Origin: Chloroflexota bacterium | GTDB taxonomy: Bacteria > Chloroflexota > Dormibacteria > Aeolococcales > Aeolococcaceae | Direction of reading: 5' to 3' | DNA length: 64,000 nt | Assembly: GCA_005880985.1 (NCBI GenBank) | Contig: VBIQ01000004.1 | Location: forward strand, 186,001-250,000 | In this document: in pieces, positions 19,606 through 28,353 of the stretch | Numbering within the stretch: the first letter of the stretch is position 1 | Layout: every line of letters begins with the position of its first letter | Translations under genes and position numbers: made by a program | Notes under the pieces: generated by a model | Seen by the model: the letters and a program-made list of their open reading frames with translations, nothing else | Database searches by the model: none | What the model was told of the DNA's origin: nothing

Positions 19606-20891
19606 CCCGGCGCGGGGCGGTGCTGCTGCTGGCGCCGCTGCCGCTGGTGGGGTTGGGCGCCGCCTTCTCTCCCCTGCTGGTACTGGGACTGGCGCTCGAG
19701 GGCCTTGGCGTTGTCGCCATCATCGTCGATTACTCGCGCGCCCCCGGTCGCTCCCGGCTGCGGGTGGTTCGGAGCCACGACGACGTGCTCGCCGCCGGCC
19801 GTGCCAACCTCATCCAGCTGCAGGTCTCGGTCGATGGGGGGCCGCTCGGCGCCGTCATCCGCGACGAGTATCCGCCAGTCATGGCAGCATCAGCGACGCT
19901 GCTGCGAGCCCGCCTGCCCGCCTCGGTCGCGTACGCGCTGACGCCGCCGGCGCGCGGCACCTGGCGGTTCGGGGGAACGGTGGTGCGGGTCGCCGGTCCC
20001 TGGCGGCTGGCGGAGCGGCAGACGCGCCTCCCCACCGAAGCCGAGGTGCGCGTCGACCCCGACCTCTCGGCGGTGCGGGTCTACGAGGCGCTGTCGCGGC
20101 GGGGCCAGCTGGCCGAGCTGGGGGTTCGAGCCCTCCGCCGTGCCGGAGAGGGCACCGAGTTCGAGCGCGTCCGCGACGCAGTTCCCGACGACCCGCTCCG
20201 CTCCATCAACTGGCGGGCCACCGCCCGCACCGGCCGGCTGATGGCCACCGAGCTGATCCCCGAGCGCGCCCAGCCGGTGATCGTCTGCCTCGACCACGGC
20301 CGGCTGATGGGCGTGGGCGCCGGCGCGCTCACCAAGCTCGACCACGCCATCACCGCCGCCCTGCTGCTGGTCCACGTGGCACTTCGCTCCGGCGACCGCG
20401 CCGGCCTGCTCAGCTTCGACGACCACGTCACCTCGCTGGTGCGGCCGCGTCCGGGACGCGCCCAGCTGCGCGTGGTGCTCGACGCGATGGCGCCACTGCG
20501 GGCCGGCGAGACCGAGGCCGACTACGGCGCCGCCCTGGGACAGCTGTCGACCTGGCAGCGCCGGCGCGCGCTGCTGGCGATCTTCACCGACGTGCTCGAT
20601 CCCGACCAGGGCGCCGAGCTGGTGCGCCAGTGCGCCCGCCTGCGGCGACGCCACCTCCCCCTGGTGGTGACGGTGCGCGATCCCGGGCTGGACGATGTCA
20701 GCCGTCAGCCACCGGTCGATCCTGCCGCGACCTATGCCCGCGCCGTCGCCGGGCGCCTGCTGCGCGAGCGCGAGGACACCCTGCGGGTGCTGCGCCGCAG
20801 CGGCGTGGAGACCATCGACGCCGACGCGCGCACCCTCTCGCCCCGGCTGGTGAACCGCTACCTCGAGCTCAAGCGACGCGCCGTGTTGTGA
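19602..20891 (+). CDS. DUF58 domain-containing protein
   Basis: GTEFERVRDAVPDDPLRSINWRATARTGRLMATEL; GTG start overlaps the moxR stop. Confidence 0.88.
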   Translation: MTRRGAVLLLAPLPLVGLGAAFSPLLVLGLALEGLGVVAIIVDYSRAPGRSRLRVVRSHDDVLAAGRANLIQLQVSVDGGPLGAVIRDEYPPVMAASATLLRARLPASVAYALTPPARGTWRFGGTVVRVAGPWRLAERQTRLPTEAEVRVDPDLSAVRVYEALSRRGQLAELGVRALRRAGEGTEFERVRDAVPDDPLRSINWRATARTGRLMATELIPERAQPVIVCLDHGRLMGVGAGALTKLDHAITAALLLVHVALRSGDRAGLLSFDDHVTSLVRPRPGRAQLRVVLDAMAPLRAGETEADYGAALGQLSTWQRRRALLAIFTDVLDPDQGAELVRQCARLRRRHLPLVVTVRDPGLDDVSRQPPVDPAATYARAVAGRLLREREDTLRVLRRSGVETIDADARTLSPRLVNRYLELKRRAVL

Positions 20892-20901
20892 GGGCGGCGG
20901 G

Positions 20902-21459
20902 CTACAGCTCGCGCACCACCAGGGTGTTCGCCAGCCGGTCGTGAATCCCCTGCTTGCGCTGGTCGATCGCGGTGCTGACGGCGATGAGCAGTGCCACCAC
21001 CAGCCCGATGAGAGGCAGCAGGATGACGGCAAACGGCAGGAATCGCACCAGCGCCGTGCTGGCATCGATGGGCTGTCCCGTGTCGACGCGAACGACGCGC
21101 AGCCGCAGCAGCATCATTCCCGGCGTCTGTCCGCGCGCCGCCCAGAAGCCGACGAAGTAGGCGGCGTGGATCAGCAGGCTGACGACCGTGACCCAGGCCC
21201 GCGCCGCGCCCCATTCGTTGGCCCCCTGACCGAAGAACACCGCTGAGCCGATGGCGGCGCCGACCACGGCCTCCGGGATGAGCAGGAAGAGGCCGTCGAT
21301 GATGTAGGCGACGAGGCGCACCCAGAAGCCGCCATAGGCGACACCGGGAGCCGGTCCCTGATGGGCGTACCAGGGACCACCCTGCCATGTCGGCGGTGGC
21401 GGCGCCTGCGGCGCACCCGCGGCGGGGGGCGGGTCGGGCGGACGGGGCGGTGTCTCCAC
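20902..21459 (-). CDS. RDD family membrane protein
   Basis: GFWVRLVAYIIDGLFLLIPE...GQTPGMMLLRLRVVR; Pro-rich N-terminus. Confidence 0.8.
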   Translation of the reverse strand: METPPRPPDPPPAAGAPQAPPPPTWQGGPWYAHQGPAPGVAYGGFWVRLVAYIIDGLFLLIPEAVVGAAIGSAVFFGQGANEWGAARAWVTVVSLLIHAAYFVGFWAARGQTPGMMLLRLRVVRVDTGQPIDASTALVRFLPFAVILLPLIGLVVALLIAVSTAIDQRKQGIHDRLANTLVVREL

Positions 21460-21552
21460 TGCGGTGGCCTCCTGCAGGGCCGAGGTGAGGGCATCCGCGA
21501 GGCCGCGAGTGTAGCCGCGCCGTCGTGGCTCCCGAGGACGCGCCCGGCGGCG

Positions 21553-22443
21553 TCAGCCCGTGGCCGCGGTTGCCTCCGCCGGGATGGCCTCGATGGCCGC
21601 GATCACCGCCCGGGTGATCTGTGTCGGCGTCGACGCCCCCGCGGTCACGCCCACCCTGCGCATCCCCACGAACCAATTGGGGTTGAGCTCGCCGGGGTTG
21701 TCCACCAGGAACCCCGGCTTGCCGCCGAGCTGCTCGACGACCTGGACCAGCCGCTGACTGTTGCTGCTGCGCTGGCTGCCGACCACCACCACGCAGTCGA
21801 CGTCCTTGGCGGCGAGCACCGCCGCCTCCTGCCGTTCCTGGGTGGCGCGGCAGATCTCGTTGTGGGCCTCGATCGCCGGGAACCGCTGGATCAGCCGCTC
21901 GATGATCGCCGCCGTGTCCCACATGCTCAGCGTGGTCTGGCAGGTCACCGCGAGCTTGGTTCCCTGCGGATAGTCGAGCTCGTCGACCTCGTCGATCGTC
22001 TCGATCAGCCGTACGTGGCCGGGGGCGACGCCGAGCACTCCCGCCGGCTCGGGATGACCGCGCTTGCCGATGTAGACGACCTCGTAGCCGTCGTCGATCA
22101 GCCGGCGCACCAGGTCATGGGTGCGGGTGACGTCGCTGCAGGTCGCGTCGACCACGTCGAGACCACGTCGCCGTGCCTCGTCGACCACCTGCGGCGACAC
22201 GCCGTGCGCGGTGAAGATCACCGTGCCGGCGTCGACCTGTTCGAGCCCCACCAGCCGGTCGGCGGTGGGAACCAGCCGCACCCCGCTCTCCTCGAGCTCT
22301 CGGGTGACGTGCTCGTTGTGAACCAGGTAGCCCAGCATTGTCACCGGCCGGCCGTGCCGTTCGCGGCCCACCTGCTTGGCCATGCGGATGGCCTCGACCA
22401 CGCCGTGGCAGTAGCCGCGCGGGGTGATCCGTACGACTTCCAT
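21553..22443 (-). CDS. ispH: 4-hydroxy-3-methylbut-2-enyl diphosphate reductase
   Basis: ITPRGYCHGVVEAIRMA, GYLVHNEHVTRELEESGV, FTAHGVSP, DATCSDVT, QTTLS, GSQRSSNSQRL, ITAGAST-type end. Confidence 0.93.
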   Translation of the reverse strand: MEVVRITPRGYCHGVVEAIRMAKQVGRERHGRPVTMLGYLVHNEHVTRELEESGVRLVPTADRLVGLEQVDAGTVIFTAHGVSPQVVDEARRRGLDVVDATCSDVTRTHDLVRRLIDDGYEVVYIGKRGHPEPAGVLGVAPGHVRLIETIDEVDELDYPQGTKLAVTCQTTLSMWDTAAIIERLIQRFPAIEAHNEICRATQERQEAAVLAAKDVDCVVVVGSQRSSNSQRLVQVVEQLGGKPGFLVDNPGELNPNWFVGMRRVGVTAGASTPTQITRAVIAAIEAIPAEATAATG

Positions 22444-22453
22444 CCGCCCCAGT

Positions 22454-23452
22454 CTAACTGCCGGCCGGCAATCGCTCAGACGCGTCGAGCCGGAGCCTGG
22501 CTCGCGGTCGGGGCTTCCGCCCGGACAGCAGCAGCCAGGAGTAGAGCAGGACCCCGGTCCCAACGGCCACCGCGTACTTGCCGACGTCGGGCATGGCGCT
22601 CGGGGTGACGAAGGCCTCGATACAGCCGGCGATGATCAGCAGCGCCGCGATGCCGGAGGCGATGACCGCCGCCGTGCGCGCCGCCTCGACGAGCGCGTCG
22701 CTCCGCCGTCGCAGCCCGGGGCGGAGAATCGCGTCGCCGATCATCAGCCCGGTCCCGCCGGCGATGACGATGACGCTGAGCTCGAGCACTCCGTGGGGAA
22801 CGATCAGCGCCCAGAAGGCGCCGTCGTCACCGCCGGCGTGCACCGCGGCGCCCAGCATGCCCAGGGTCCAGCCGTTGAGAAAGAGAATGGCAGCGGTGGG
22901 GATGCCGAGCAGGATGCCGCCGGCGAAGCACACCAGGGCGACGCGGACGTTGTTCTGGATGATGAACGAGGCCAGCAGCGGGGCCGCCTGGATACTGGCG
23001 TGCACACCCTCGCGGTTGAGCCGGTTGGAGAAGCCGGCCGGAAGCAGCGCGTCTCCCAGGTCGGGCCGGTGGGCGATGGTGATCCATCCGGCGAGCGCCC
23101 CCACCAGCAGGAAGGCGGCACTGGCGAGCATGTAGGGCGCGGCGCCGCGCACCGCGCGCGGCAGTCCGGTGGCGAAGAATCCGCCCAGCGACCACAGCCG
23201 CATCGGCGCGCCGCGATACAGCAGCGGATGGGCTCGGGCGCAGAGCGCGTTGAGGTACTCGGTCACCCCCTGGCCGGGGAAGTCGCGCAGCGCGATCGCC
23301 AGGTCGCTGGAGGCGCGCCGGTAGAGCAACGCGAACCGCTCGATATCGGAGGCGGCGAGGCGGCGCAGCGATCCCCGGCGGGCAGAGCGGACGCACGCCT
23401 CGAGCTCGCGCCAGCTCTCCTGCCGGGTGGCGGCGAAGCTCTCGGGAGTCAC
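22454..23452 (-). CDS. Stage II sporulation protein M (SpoIIM)-family membrane protein
   Basis: N-terminal helical region, then multiple TMs with FIIQNNVRVALVCFAGGILLGIPT...VPHGVLELSVIVIAGG. Confidence 0.8.
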   Translation of the reverse strand: MTPESFAATRQESWRELEACVRSARRGSLRRLAASDIERFALLYRRASSDLAIALRDFPGQGVTEYLNALCARAHPLLYRGAPMRLWSLGGFFATGLPRAVRGAAPYMLASAAFLLVGALAGWITIAHRPDLGDALLPAGFSNRLNREGVHASIQAAPLLASFIIQNNVRVALVCFAGGILLGIPTAAILFLNGWTLGMLGAAVHAGGDDGAFWALIVPHGVLELSVIVIAGGTGLMIGDAILRPGLRRRSDALVEAARTAAVIASGIAALLIIAGCIEAFVTPSAMPDVGKYAVAVGTGVLLYSWLLLSGRKPRPRARLRLDASERLPAGS

Positions 23453-24222
23453 TCGCCCTGGAGCCGATCGCTCAACTGGAGGTAGAGCCGCTCGAGGAAC
23501 AGCTCCGGCGGCCACTGCCGCTCGGGTGCGTCGGGTGCGAGTTGCAGCCGGTCCTGCAGCCGGCGGCTGATGTCGGCAGCCAGACCGGTCCGCAGACGTG
23601 GCTCCATCCCCGACCGCGTCAGGAATGTCCGCACCACCACCAGCTCGTTGGCGCCGAGCCGGTCGAGGCCGTCGACCTCGGGACCGGCGTCGGGGGTGCG
23701 CCTGATCACCGGGGCGACAACCTGTTGCAGTGCCGTCGCCGAGGTGCGCTCGCGCACCACCATCGTCCCCGCGGCGATGTCGCCAAGACGTCGCGAGCGG
23801 GAGTTGGCAAACATCACGAACAGCCCGACTCCCAGCACGAACACGTCCACGATGCGCAGCAGGTTGCGCACCAACGCGTCCGACAGGGTGGGAGCCGAAC
23901 CATCGATCCGGATGACGCGCAGGCCGAGCGCTCGCTTGCCCGGCGTCCGACCAGCCGTGGTCGCCTCGGCGATGGTGAAGTAGCCGAAGAAGGCGAGCAG
24001 CGCGACCAGGGCGAAGATGATGAGCCCGGCCGCCTGCACGGCGCCGCCGGTGAACCCTCCCGCCGAGGTCAGCGCCAGCCAGGCAAGGGCGGCGAAGAAC
24101 ACCACCATCCCGCTGAGCAGCAGGTCGATGAGGAAGGCCAGCAGCCGGGTGGCGATGCCGGCCACCTCGTAGCCGAGGCCGACGTTCTCGGCAGTGCGGA
24201 CGCGGACGGTGTCGTACTGCAC
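23449..24222 (-). CDS. RDD family membrane protein
   Basis: AGIATRLLAFLIDLLLSG...GRTPGKRALGLRVIRIDG; 4-bp overlap with the SpoIIM-family gene. Confidence 0.83.
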   Translation of the reverse strand: MQYDTVRVRTAENVGLGYEVAGIATRLLAFLIDLLLSGMVVFFAALAWLALTSAGGFTGGAVQAAGLIIFALVALLAFFGYFTIAEATTAGRTPGKRALGLRVIRIDGSAPTLSDALVRNLLRIVDVFVLGVGLFVMFANSRSRRLGDIAAGTMVVRERTSATALQQVVAPVIRRTPDAGPEVDGLDRLGANELVVVRTFLTRSGMEPRLRTGLAADISRRLQDRLQLAPDAPERQWPPELFLERLYLQLSDRLQGE

Positions 24223-24273
24223 CCTGCCATCCTGCCACCGACGGCCGCGGGTGACCGCCGTGTGATGCCCCTG

Positions 24274-24486
24274 CTACTCGACGATGGCGACCGTCTGGCC
24301 CTCCTGGACCACGTCCCCCTCCTTGACCAGGATCTCCTTGACGGTGCCGTTGACCGGGCTGGTCACCGGGATCTCCATCTTCATCGACTCGAGGATCATC
24401 AGCGTGTCGTCCTCCTCCACCTGCTGGCCGACCACGGTCACGATCTTCCACAGGTTGCCGACAAGTTCCGCCTTGACCTCGGTCAT
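24274..24486 (-). CDS. Stand-alone biotin carboxyl carrier (biotinyl) domain protein
   Basis: 70 aa; ESMKMEIP biotinylation motif. Confidence 0.9.
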   Translation of the reverse strand: MTEVKAELVGNLWKIVTVVGQQVEEDDTLMILESMKMEIPVTSPVNGTVKEILVKEGDVVQEGQTVAIVE

Positions 24487-24504
24487 GCGCCTCCTCCTCC
24501 GGCC

Positions 24505-26181
24505 TCAGACGGGGCTGACCCCGTGCTTGCGCCACGGCCGCTGGAGTTGCTTGCTGTCCGCCGCCTCCAGCGCGTCGATGATCACCCGCCGGGTGTCGGC
24601 GGGATCGATCACGTCGTCGACCATGGCCCACGACGCCGCCACGTAGGGGTCGATGGTGGCACGGATCGTCTCCACGTACTTGGCCCGTTCCGCCTCCGGG
24701 TCCTCGGCGGCAGCGATCTGCTTGTTGAAGATGATGTTGACCGCTCCCTCGGGCCCCATCACCGAGATCTCCGCGGTCGGCCAGGCGACCAGGGTGTCGG
24801 GCTGGTAGCCGCGGCCGCACATCACGAAATATCCAGCGCCGTACGCCTTGCGCATTACCACCGTCACCTTGGGCACGGTGGCCTCGCTGACGGCGTAGAG
24901 CATCTTGGCGCCGTGGCGGATGATCCCCTGTCTCTCCACCTCGGTGCCGACGATGAAGCCCGGCACGTCCTGCAGAAACAGCAGGGGGACGTTGAAGGCG
25001 TCGCAGAAGGTGATGAAGCGAGCCGCCTTGTCGGCGGCGTCGACGTCGAGGGCGCCTCCCTTGACCATCGGCTGGCTGGCGACCATGCCGCATGAACGAC
25101 CGCCCAGGTGGCCGAAGCCGGTGACCAGGTTGCGGGCCCAGGTCGGTTTGATCTCGAACCAGTGGCCGTCGTCGACCAACCGCTTGATCACCTTGCGCAT
25201 GTCGTAGGCGGCCCGCGGGTTGGCGGGGACGATCTTGGCGATATCGTCGATGCGGCGGTCGCGGGGGTCCTCGGTGGGGCGGAGCGGCGGCTTCTCGCTG
25301 TTGTTGAGCGGGATGTAGGAGAGGAAATCGCGCACCGACCGCAGGCAAGCCTCGTCATCCTCGACCTCGAGGTCGCCGACGCCCGAGACGTAGCAGTGGA
25401 TCTGGCTGCCACCCATCTCGTGGTCGGTGGTGTCCTCGCCGGTGGCAGCCTTGACCAGGCGGGCACCGCCCAGTGACATGCTGCTGGTGCCCTTCACCAT
25501 GGGAACGAAGTCGGCCAGTCCGGGGATGTACGCCGTGCCCGCGGCGCATGGTCCCATCATTGCCGCGATTTGCGGCACCACCCCGCTCATCAGCACCTGC
25601 TCGTAGAAGAGAGCACCACTTCCCGCGAAGGTGCTCCCCGCCGCCTCCTGGATGCGCGCTCCGGCGGAGTCCAGCAGCCAGATCATCGGCCGGCGATTGA
25701 GCAACGCCTTGTGACGCAGGCGGGCGACCTTCTGCTCACCGATCATCCCCATCGACCCGGCCATCACGGTGAAGTCGTACGCGGCGCAGTAGACGCGCCG
25801 GCCGTCGATCAACCCCTCACCCGTGATCACGCCGTCGGCGGGCGTGCGATCCGGTTGGGTCTCGGCGACATGCAGCGAGTGCTGATGCGCCAGTAGGCCG
25901 AACTCGAGAAAACTGCCGGGATCGAAGAGGCGTTCGATCCGCTCGCGGGCGGTGAGCTTGCTCCGCGAGTGCTGCTTGGCGATCGGCTCCTCACCGCCCA
26001 TGGCGAGGTACTTCTCTCGCCGCCGTTGCAACTGCTCGGTGAGCTCGGGCAGGGTGGTGCTGCTCGCGGCGGGCGGCGCTCCGGCGGCCGCGGTCCCGGG
26101 GCTGTAGGTCGCCGCCGGCTTGGCCCCTGACGGCGGCGCCTGGGGCGCCGCCGGCGGGTGCGTGGAGCTGTCGTCGGCCAT
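24505..26181 (-). CDS. Acyl-CoA carboxylase carboxyltransferase subunit (PccB/MccB-like)
   Basis: LTARERIERLFDPGSFLE, DSAGARIQEAA, QDVPGFIVG, AYGAGYFVMCGRG, MGPEGAVNIIF. Confidence 0.93.
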   Translation of the reverse strand: MADDSSTHPPAAPQAPPSGAKPAATYSPGTAAAGAPPAASSTTLPELTEQLQRRREKYLAMGGEEPIAKQHSRSKLTARERIERLFDPGSFLEFGLLAHQHSLHVAETQPDRTPADGVITGEGLIDGRRVYCAAYDFTVMAGSMGMIGEQKVARLRHKALLNRRPMIWLLDSAGARIQEAAGSTFAGSGALFYEQVLMSGVVPQIAAMMGPCAAGTAYIPGLADFVPMVKGTSSMSLGGARLVKAATGEDTTDHEMGGSQIHCYVSGVGDLEVEDDEACLRSVRDFLSYIPLNNSEKPPLRPTEDPRDRRIDDIAKIVPANPRAAYDMRKVIKRLVDDGHWFEIKPTWARNLVTGFGHLGGRSCGMVASQPMVKGGALDVDAADKAARFITFCDAFNVPLLFLQDVPGFIVGTEVERQGIIRHGAKMLYAVSEATVPKVTVVMRKAYGAGYFVMCGRGYQPDTLVAWPTAEISVMGPEGAVNIIFNKQIAAAEDPEAERAKYVETIRATIDPYVAASWAMVDDVIDPADTRRVIIDALEAADSKQLQRPWRKHGVSPV

Positions 26182-26185
26182 CGGG

Positions 26186-26977
26186 TCACCGTCCTTTGAA
26201 GTGAGGGTCGCGCTTCTGGAGGAAGGCCGTCACGCCCTCGACCGCGTCCTCGGTCAGGGTCACCAGGGTGAGCTGCGTCTGCAGGTAACGCAAGGCCGTC
26301 TCGTACCCGAGGGAGTCGATGGCGAAGAAGGCATCGCGTCCCAGACGTGTGATCAGCGGGCTCTTGGTGGTGAGCGTACGCGCCAGGGCCTGCGCCGTCG
26401 CGCGCACCTCGTCCTGCGGCACCACCCGGTTGACCAGTCCCCAGGCGTGGGCGGTGTCGGCGTCGATGCGATCGCCGAGGAGCATCAGCTCCATCGCCCG
26501 TTTGCGCGAGAGGTTGCGGGTGATCAGGGCCATGATCATCATCGGCCACAACCCGACGTTGATCTCCGGGGTGCCGAAGGTCGCGTTCTCGGCGGCCACC
26601 AGCAGATCGCAGGCGAGGGCCAGCCCGAAGCCCCCGGCGAGGGCATGGCCGTTGACGCACCCCACCACCGGTTTGCCCAGCCGCTGGATGGCGAGGAACA
26701 TGTCGACGAACCCGCCGCGCCCGAGGTGCTTCTCCACCTCGGTGGCCTCGCCGCCGAAGCCGCCGAGGTCGGCACCGGCGCAGAACGCCTTGTCGCCGGC
26801 ACCGGTGATCACCGCCACCCGCACCGCGTCGTCGGCCCGGGCCGTCTCCAACCCGGCGAGAATGCCGCGGAGCATGTCAGCGCTGAGCGGGTTGCGTTGC
26901 TCGGGCCGGTTGAGGGTGATCCAGGCCACCTGCTCGCGCACCTCGTAGAGCGCGTGGGCCGGTTGCTGGTCGCTCAT
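26186..26977 (-). CDS. Enoyl-CoA hydratase/isomerase family protein
   Basis: ITLNRPEQRNPLS, AFCAGADL, GHALAGGFGLALACDLLVAAENATFGTPEINVGLWP. Confidence 0.92.
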   Translation of the reverse strand: MSDQQPAHALYEVREQVAWITLNRPEQRNPLSADMLRGILAGLETARADDAVRVAVITGAGDKAFCAGADLGGFGGEATEVEKHLGRGGFVDMFLAIQRLGKPVVGCVNGHALAGGFGLALACDLLVAAENATFGTPEINVGLWPMMIMALITRNLSRKRAMELMLLGDRIDADTAHAWGLVNRVVPQDEVRATAQALARTLTTKSPLITRLGRDAFFAIDSLGYETALRYLQTQLTLVTLTEDAVEGVTAFLQKRDPHFKGR

Positions 26978-28344
26978 GCGCTCGTCGCTTGCTGGGCGCG
27001 TGGGGGCGGCCCGATCTCCGCCAGGAGTGCGGTGGTGTACTCGCCGCTGGTGAACGGCTCCGAGGCGAGCACGTGGCGGTGCAGCGTCAGGTTGGTCTTC
27101 ACGCCCTCGATGCGGAAGCCGTCGAGCGCCGCCAGGGCGCGGCCGATGGCGGTGGGCCGGTCCGATCCGTGCACCACCAGCTTGGCGAGCAGCGGGTCGT
27201 AGAAGTGGGGCACGGCGCTGCCGGCAGCCACCCCCGCGTCGACGCGAACGCCTTCGCCCTCGGGCTCCTGGTATTCGGTGATCGTCCCCGGCGACGGGAG
27301 CATCCGCACCGGGTCCTCGGCGTAGATACGCATCTCGATGGCATGTCCGCGGCTGATGACGTCGCGCTGCTCCATGTCGAGGGGTTGACCGGCGGCGATC
27401 CGCAGCTGCTGCCGGACCAGATCGACACCGGTGCAGAGCTCGGTGATCGGATGCTCCACCTGGAGGCGGGTGTTCATCTCCAGGAAATAGAAGTTGCGCC
27501 TCGCATCGACGATGAACTCCACTGTGCCGGCACTGATGTAGCCGATCGACCGCGCCGCCAGCACCGCGGCGGCGGTCATCCGCCGCCGCAGGATGGCATC
27601 GAGTGCGCAGGAAGGCGTCTCCTCGAGCAGCTTCTGGTGGCGGCGTTGCACGCTGCACTCGCGCTCGCCGAGGTGGATCACCGAGCCGTCGGAGTCGGCG
27701 AGCACCTGCACCTCGACGTGCCGCGGACCGTCGAGAAAGCGCTCCAGGAAGACGGTGCCATCACCGAAGGCGGCCTGGGCGCGCTGGCGAGCGGTGGCCA
27801 CCGCTGTCCGCAACGTCTCGGGGTCGTCGACGCGCTGCATGCCGATGCCGCCGCCGCCGGCACTGGCCTTGACCATCAGCGGGAAGCCGAGCGCCTCCCC
27901 CTCGGCCACCGAGTCGCCGTCATCGGCGAGCGGACCGTCGGTGCCGGGGACCACCGGGACGCCGAGCTCCGCCATCATCGTCCGCGCGCTCAGCTTGCTG
28001 CCCATCGCCTCGATGACATCGGAGGGAGGGCCGATCCAGGCCAATCCCTCTTCCTCCACGGCGCGGGCGAAGGCTGCGTTCTCGGAGAGAAACCCGTAGC
28101 CGGGATGGAGGGAGTCGGCACCACTGTCACGCGCCGCCTGCAACAGTGCCTCGACGCTGAGGTACGAGTCCGCCGCCGGCCCCGGGCCGATCAGCAGCGC
28201 CGTGTCGGCTTCGGCGACGAACGGGGCGGCTGCGTCGACGTCGGAATGGACCGCGATGGCTTCAATGCCCTCGTCGTGACACGCGCGGATCACCCTCCGA
28301 GCGATCTCACCGCGGTTCGCCACCAGCACACGGCGCAGCGGCAT
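26974..28344 (-). CDS. Acyl-CoA carboxylase biotin carboxylase subunit
   Basis: VLVANRGEIARRVIRACHDEGIEAIAVHSDVD, HPGYGFLSENAAFA, LGERECSVQRRHQKLLEETPS, FLEMNTRLQVEHPITE. Confidence 0.95.
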   Translation of the reverse strand: MPLRRVLVANRGEIARRVIRACHDEGIEAIAVHSDVDAAAPFVAEADTALLIGPGPAADSYLSVEALLQAARDSGADSLHPGYGFLSENAAFARAVEEEGLAWIGPPSDVIEAMGSKLSARTMMAELGVPVVPGTDGPLADDGDSVAEGEALGFPLMVKASAGGGGIGMQRVDDPETLRTAVATARQRAQAAFGDGTVFLERFLDGPRHVEVQVLADSDGSVIHLGERECSVQRRHQKLLEETPSCALDAILRRRMTAAAVLAARSIGYISAGTVEFIVDARRNFYFLEMNTRLQVEHPITELCTGVDLVRQQLRIAAGQPLDMEQRDVISRGHAIEMRIYAEDPVRMLPSPGTITEYQEPEGEGVRVDAGVAAGSAVPHFYDPLLAKLVVHGSDRPTAIGRALAALDGFRIEGVKTNLTLHRHVLASEPFTSGEYTTALLAEIGPPPRAQQATSA

Positions 28345-28353
28345 ACGACGCGG

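Noticed and set aside
22454-25348. 964-aa minus ORF as a single fusion protein
   Set aside because: Only 22454-23452 looks like protein (SpoIIM family); the rest is out-of-frame translation across the RDD, BCCP and carboxyltransferase genes.
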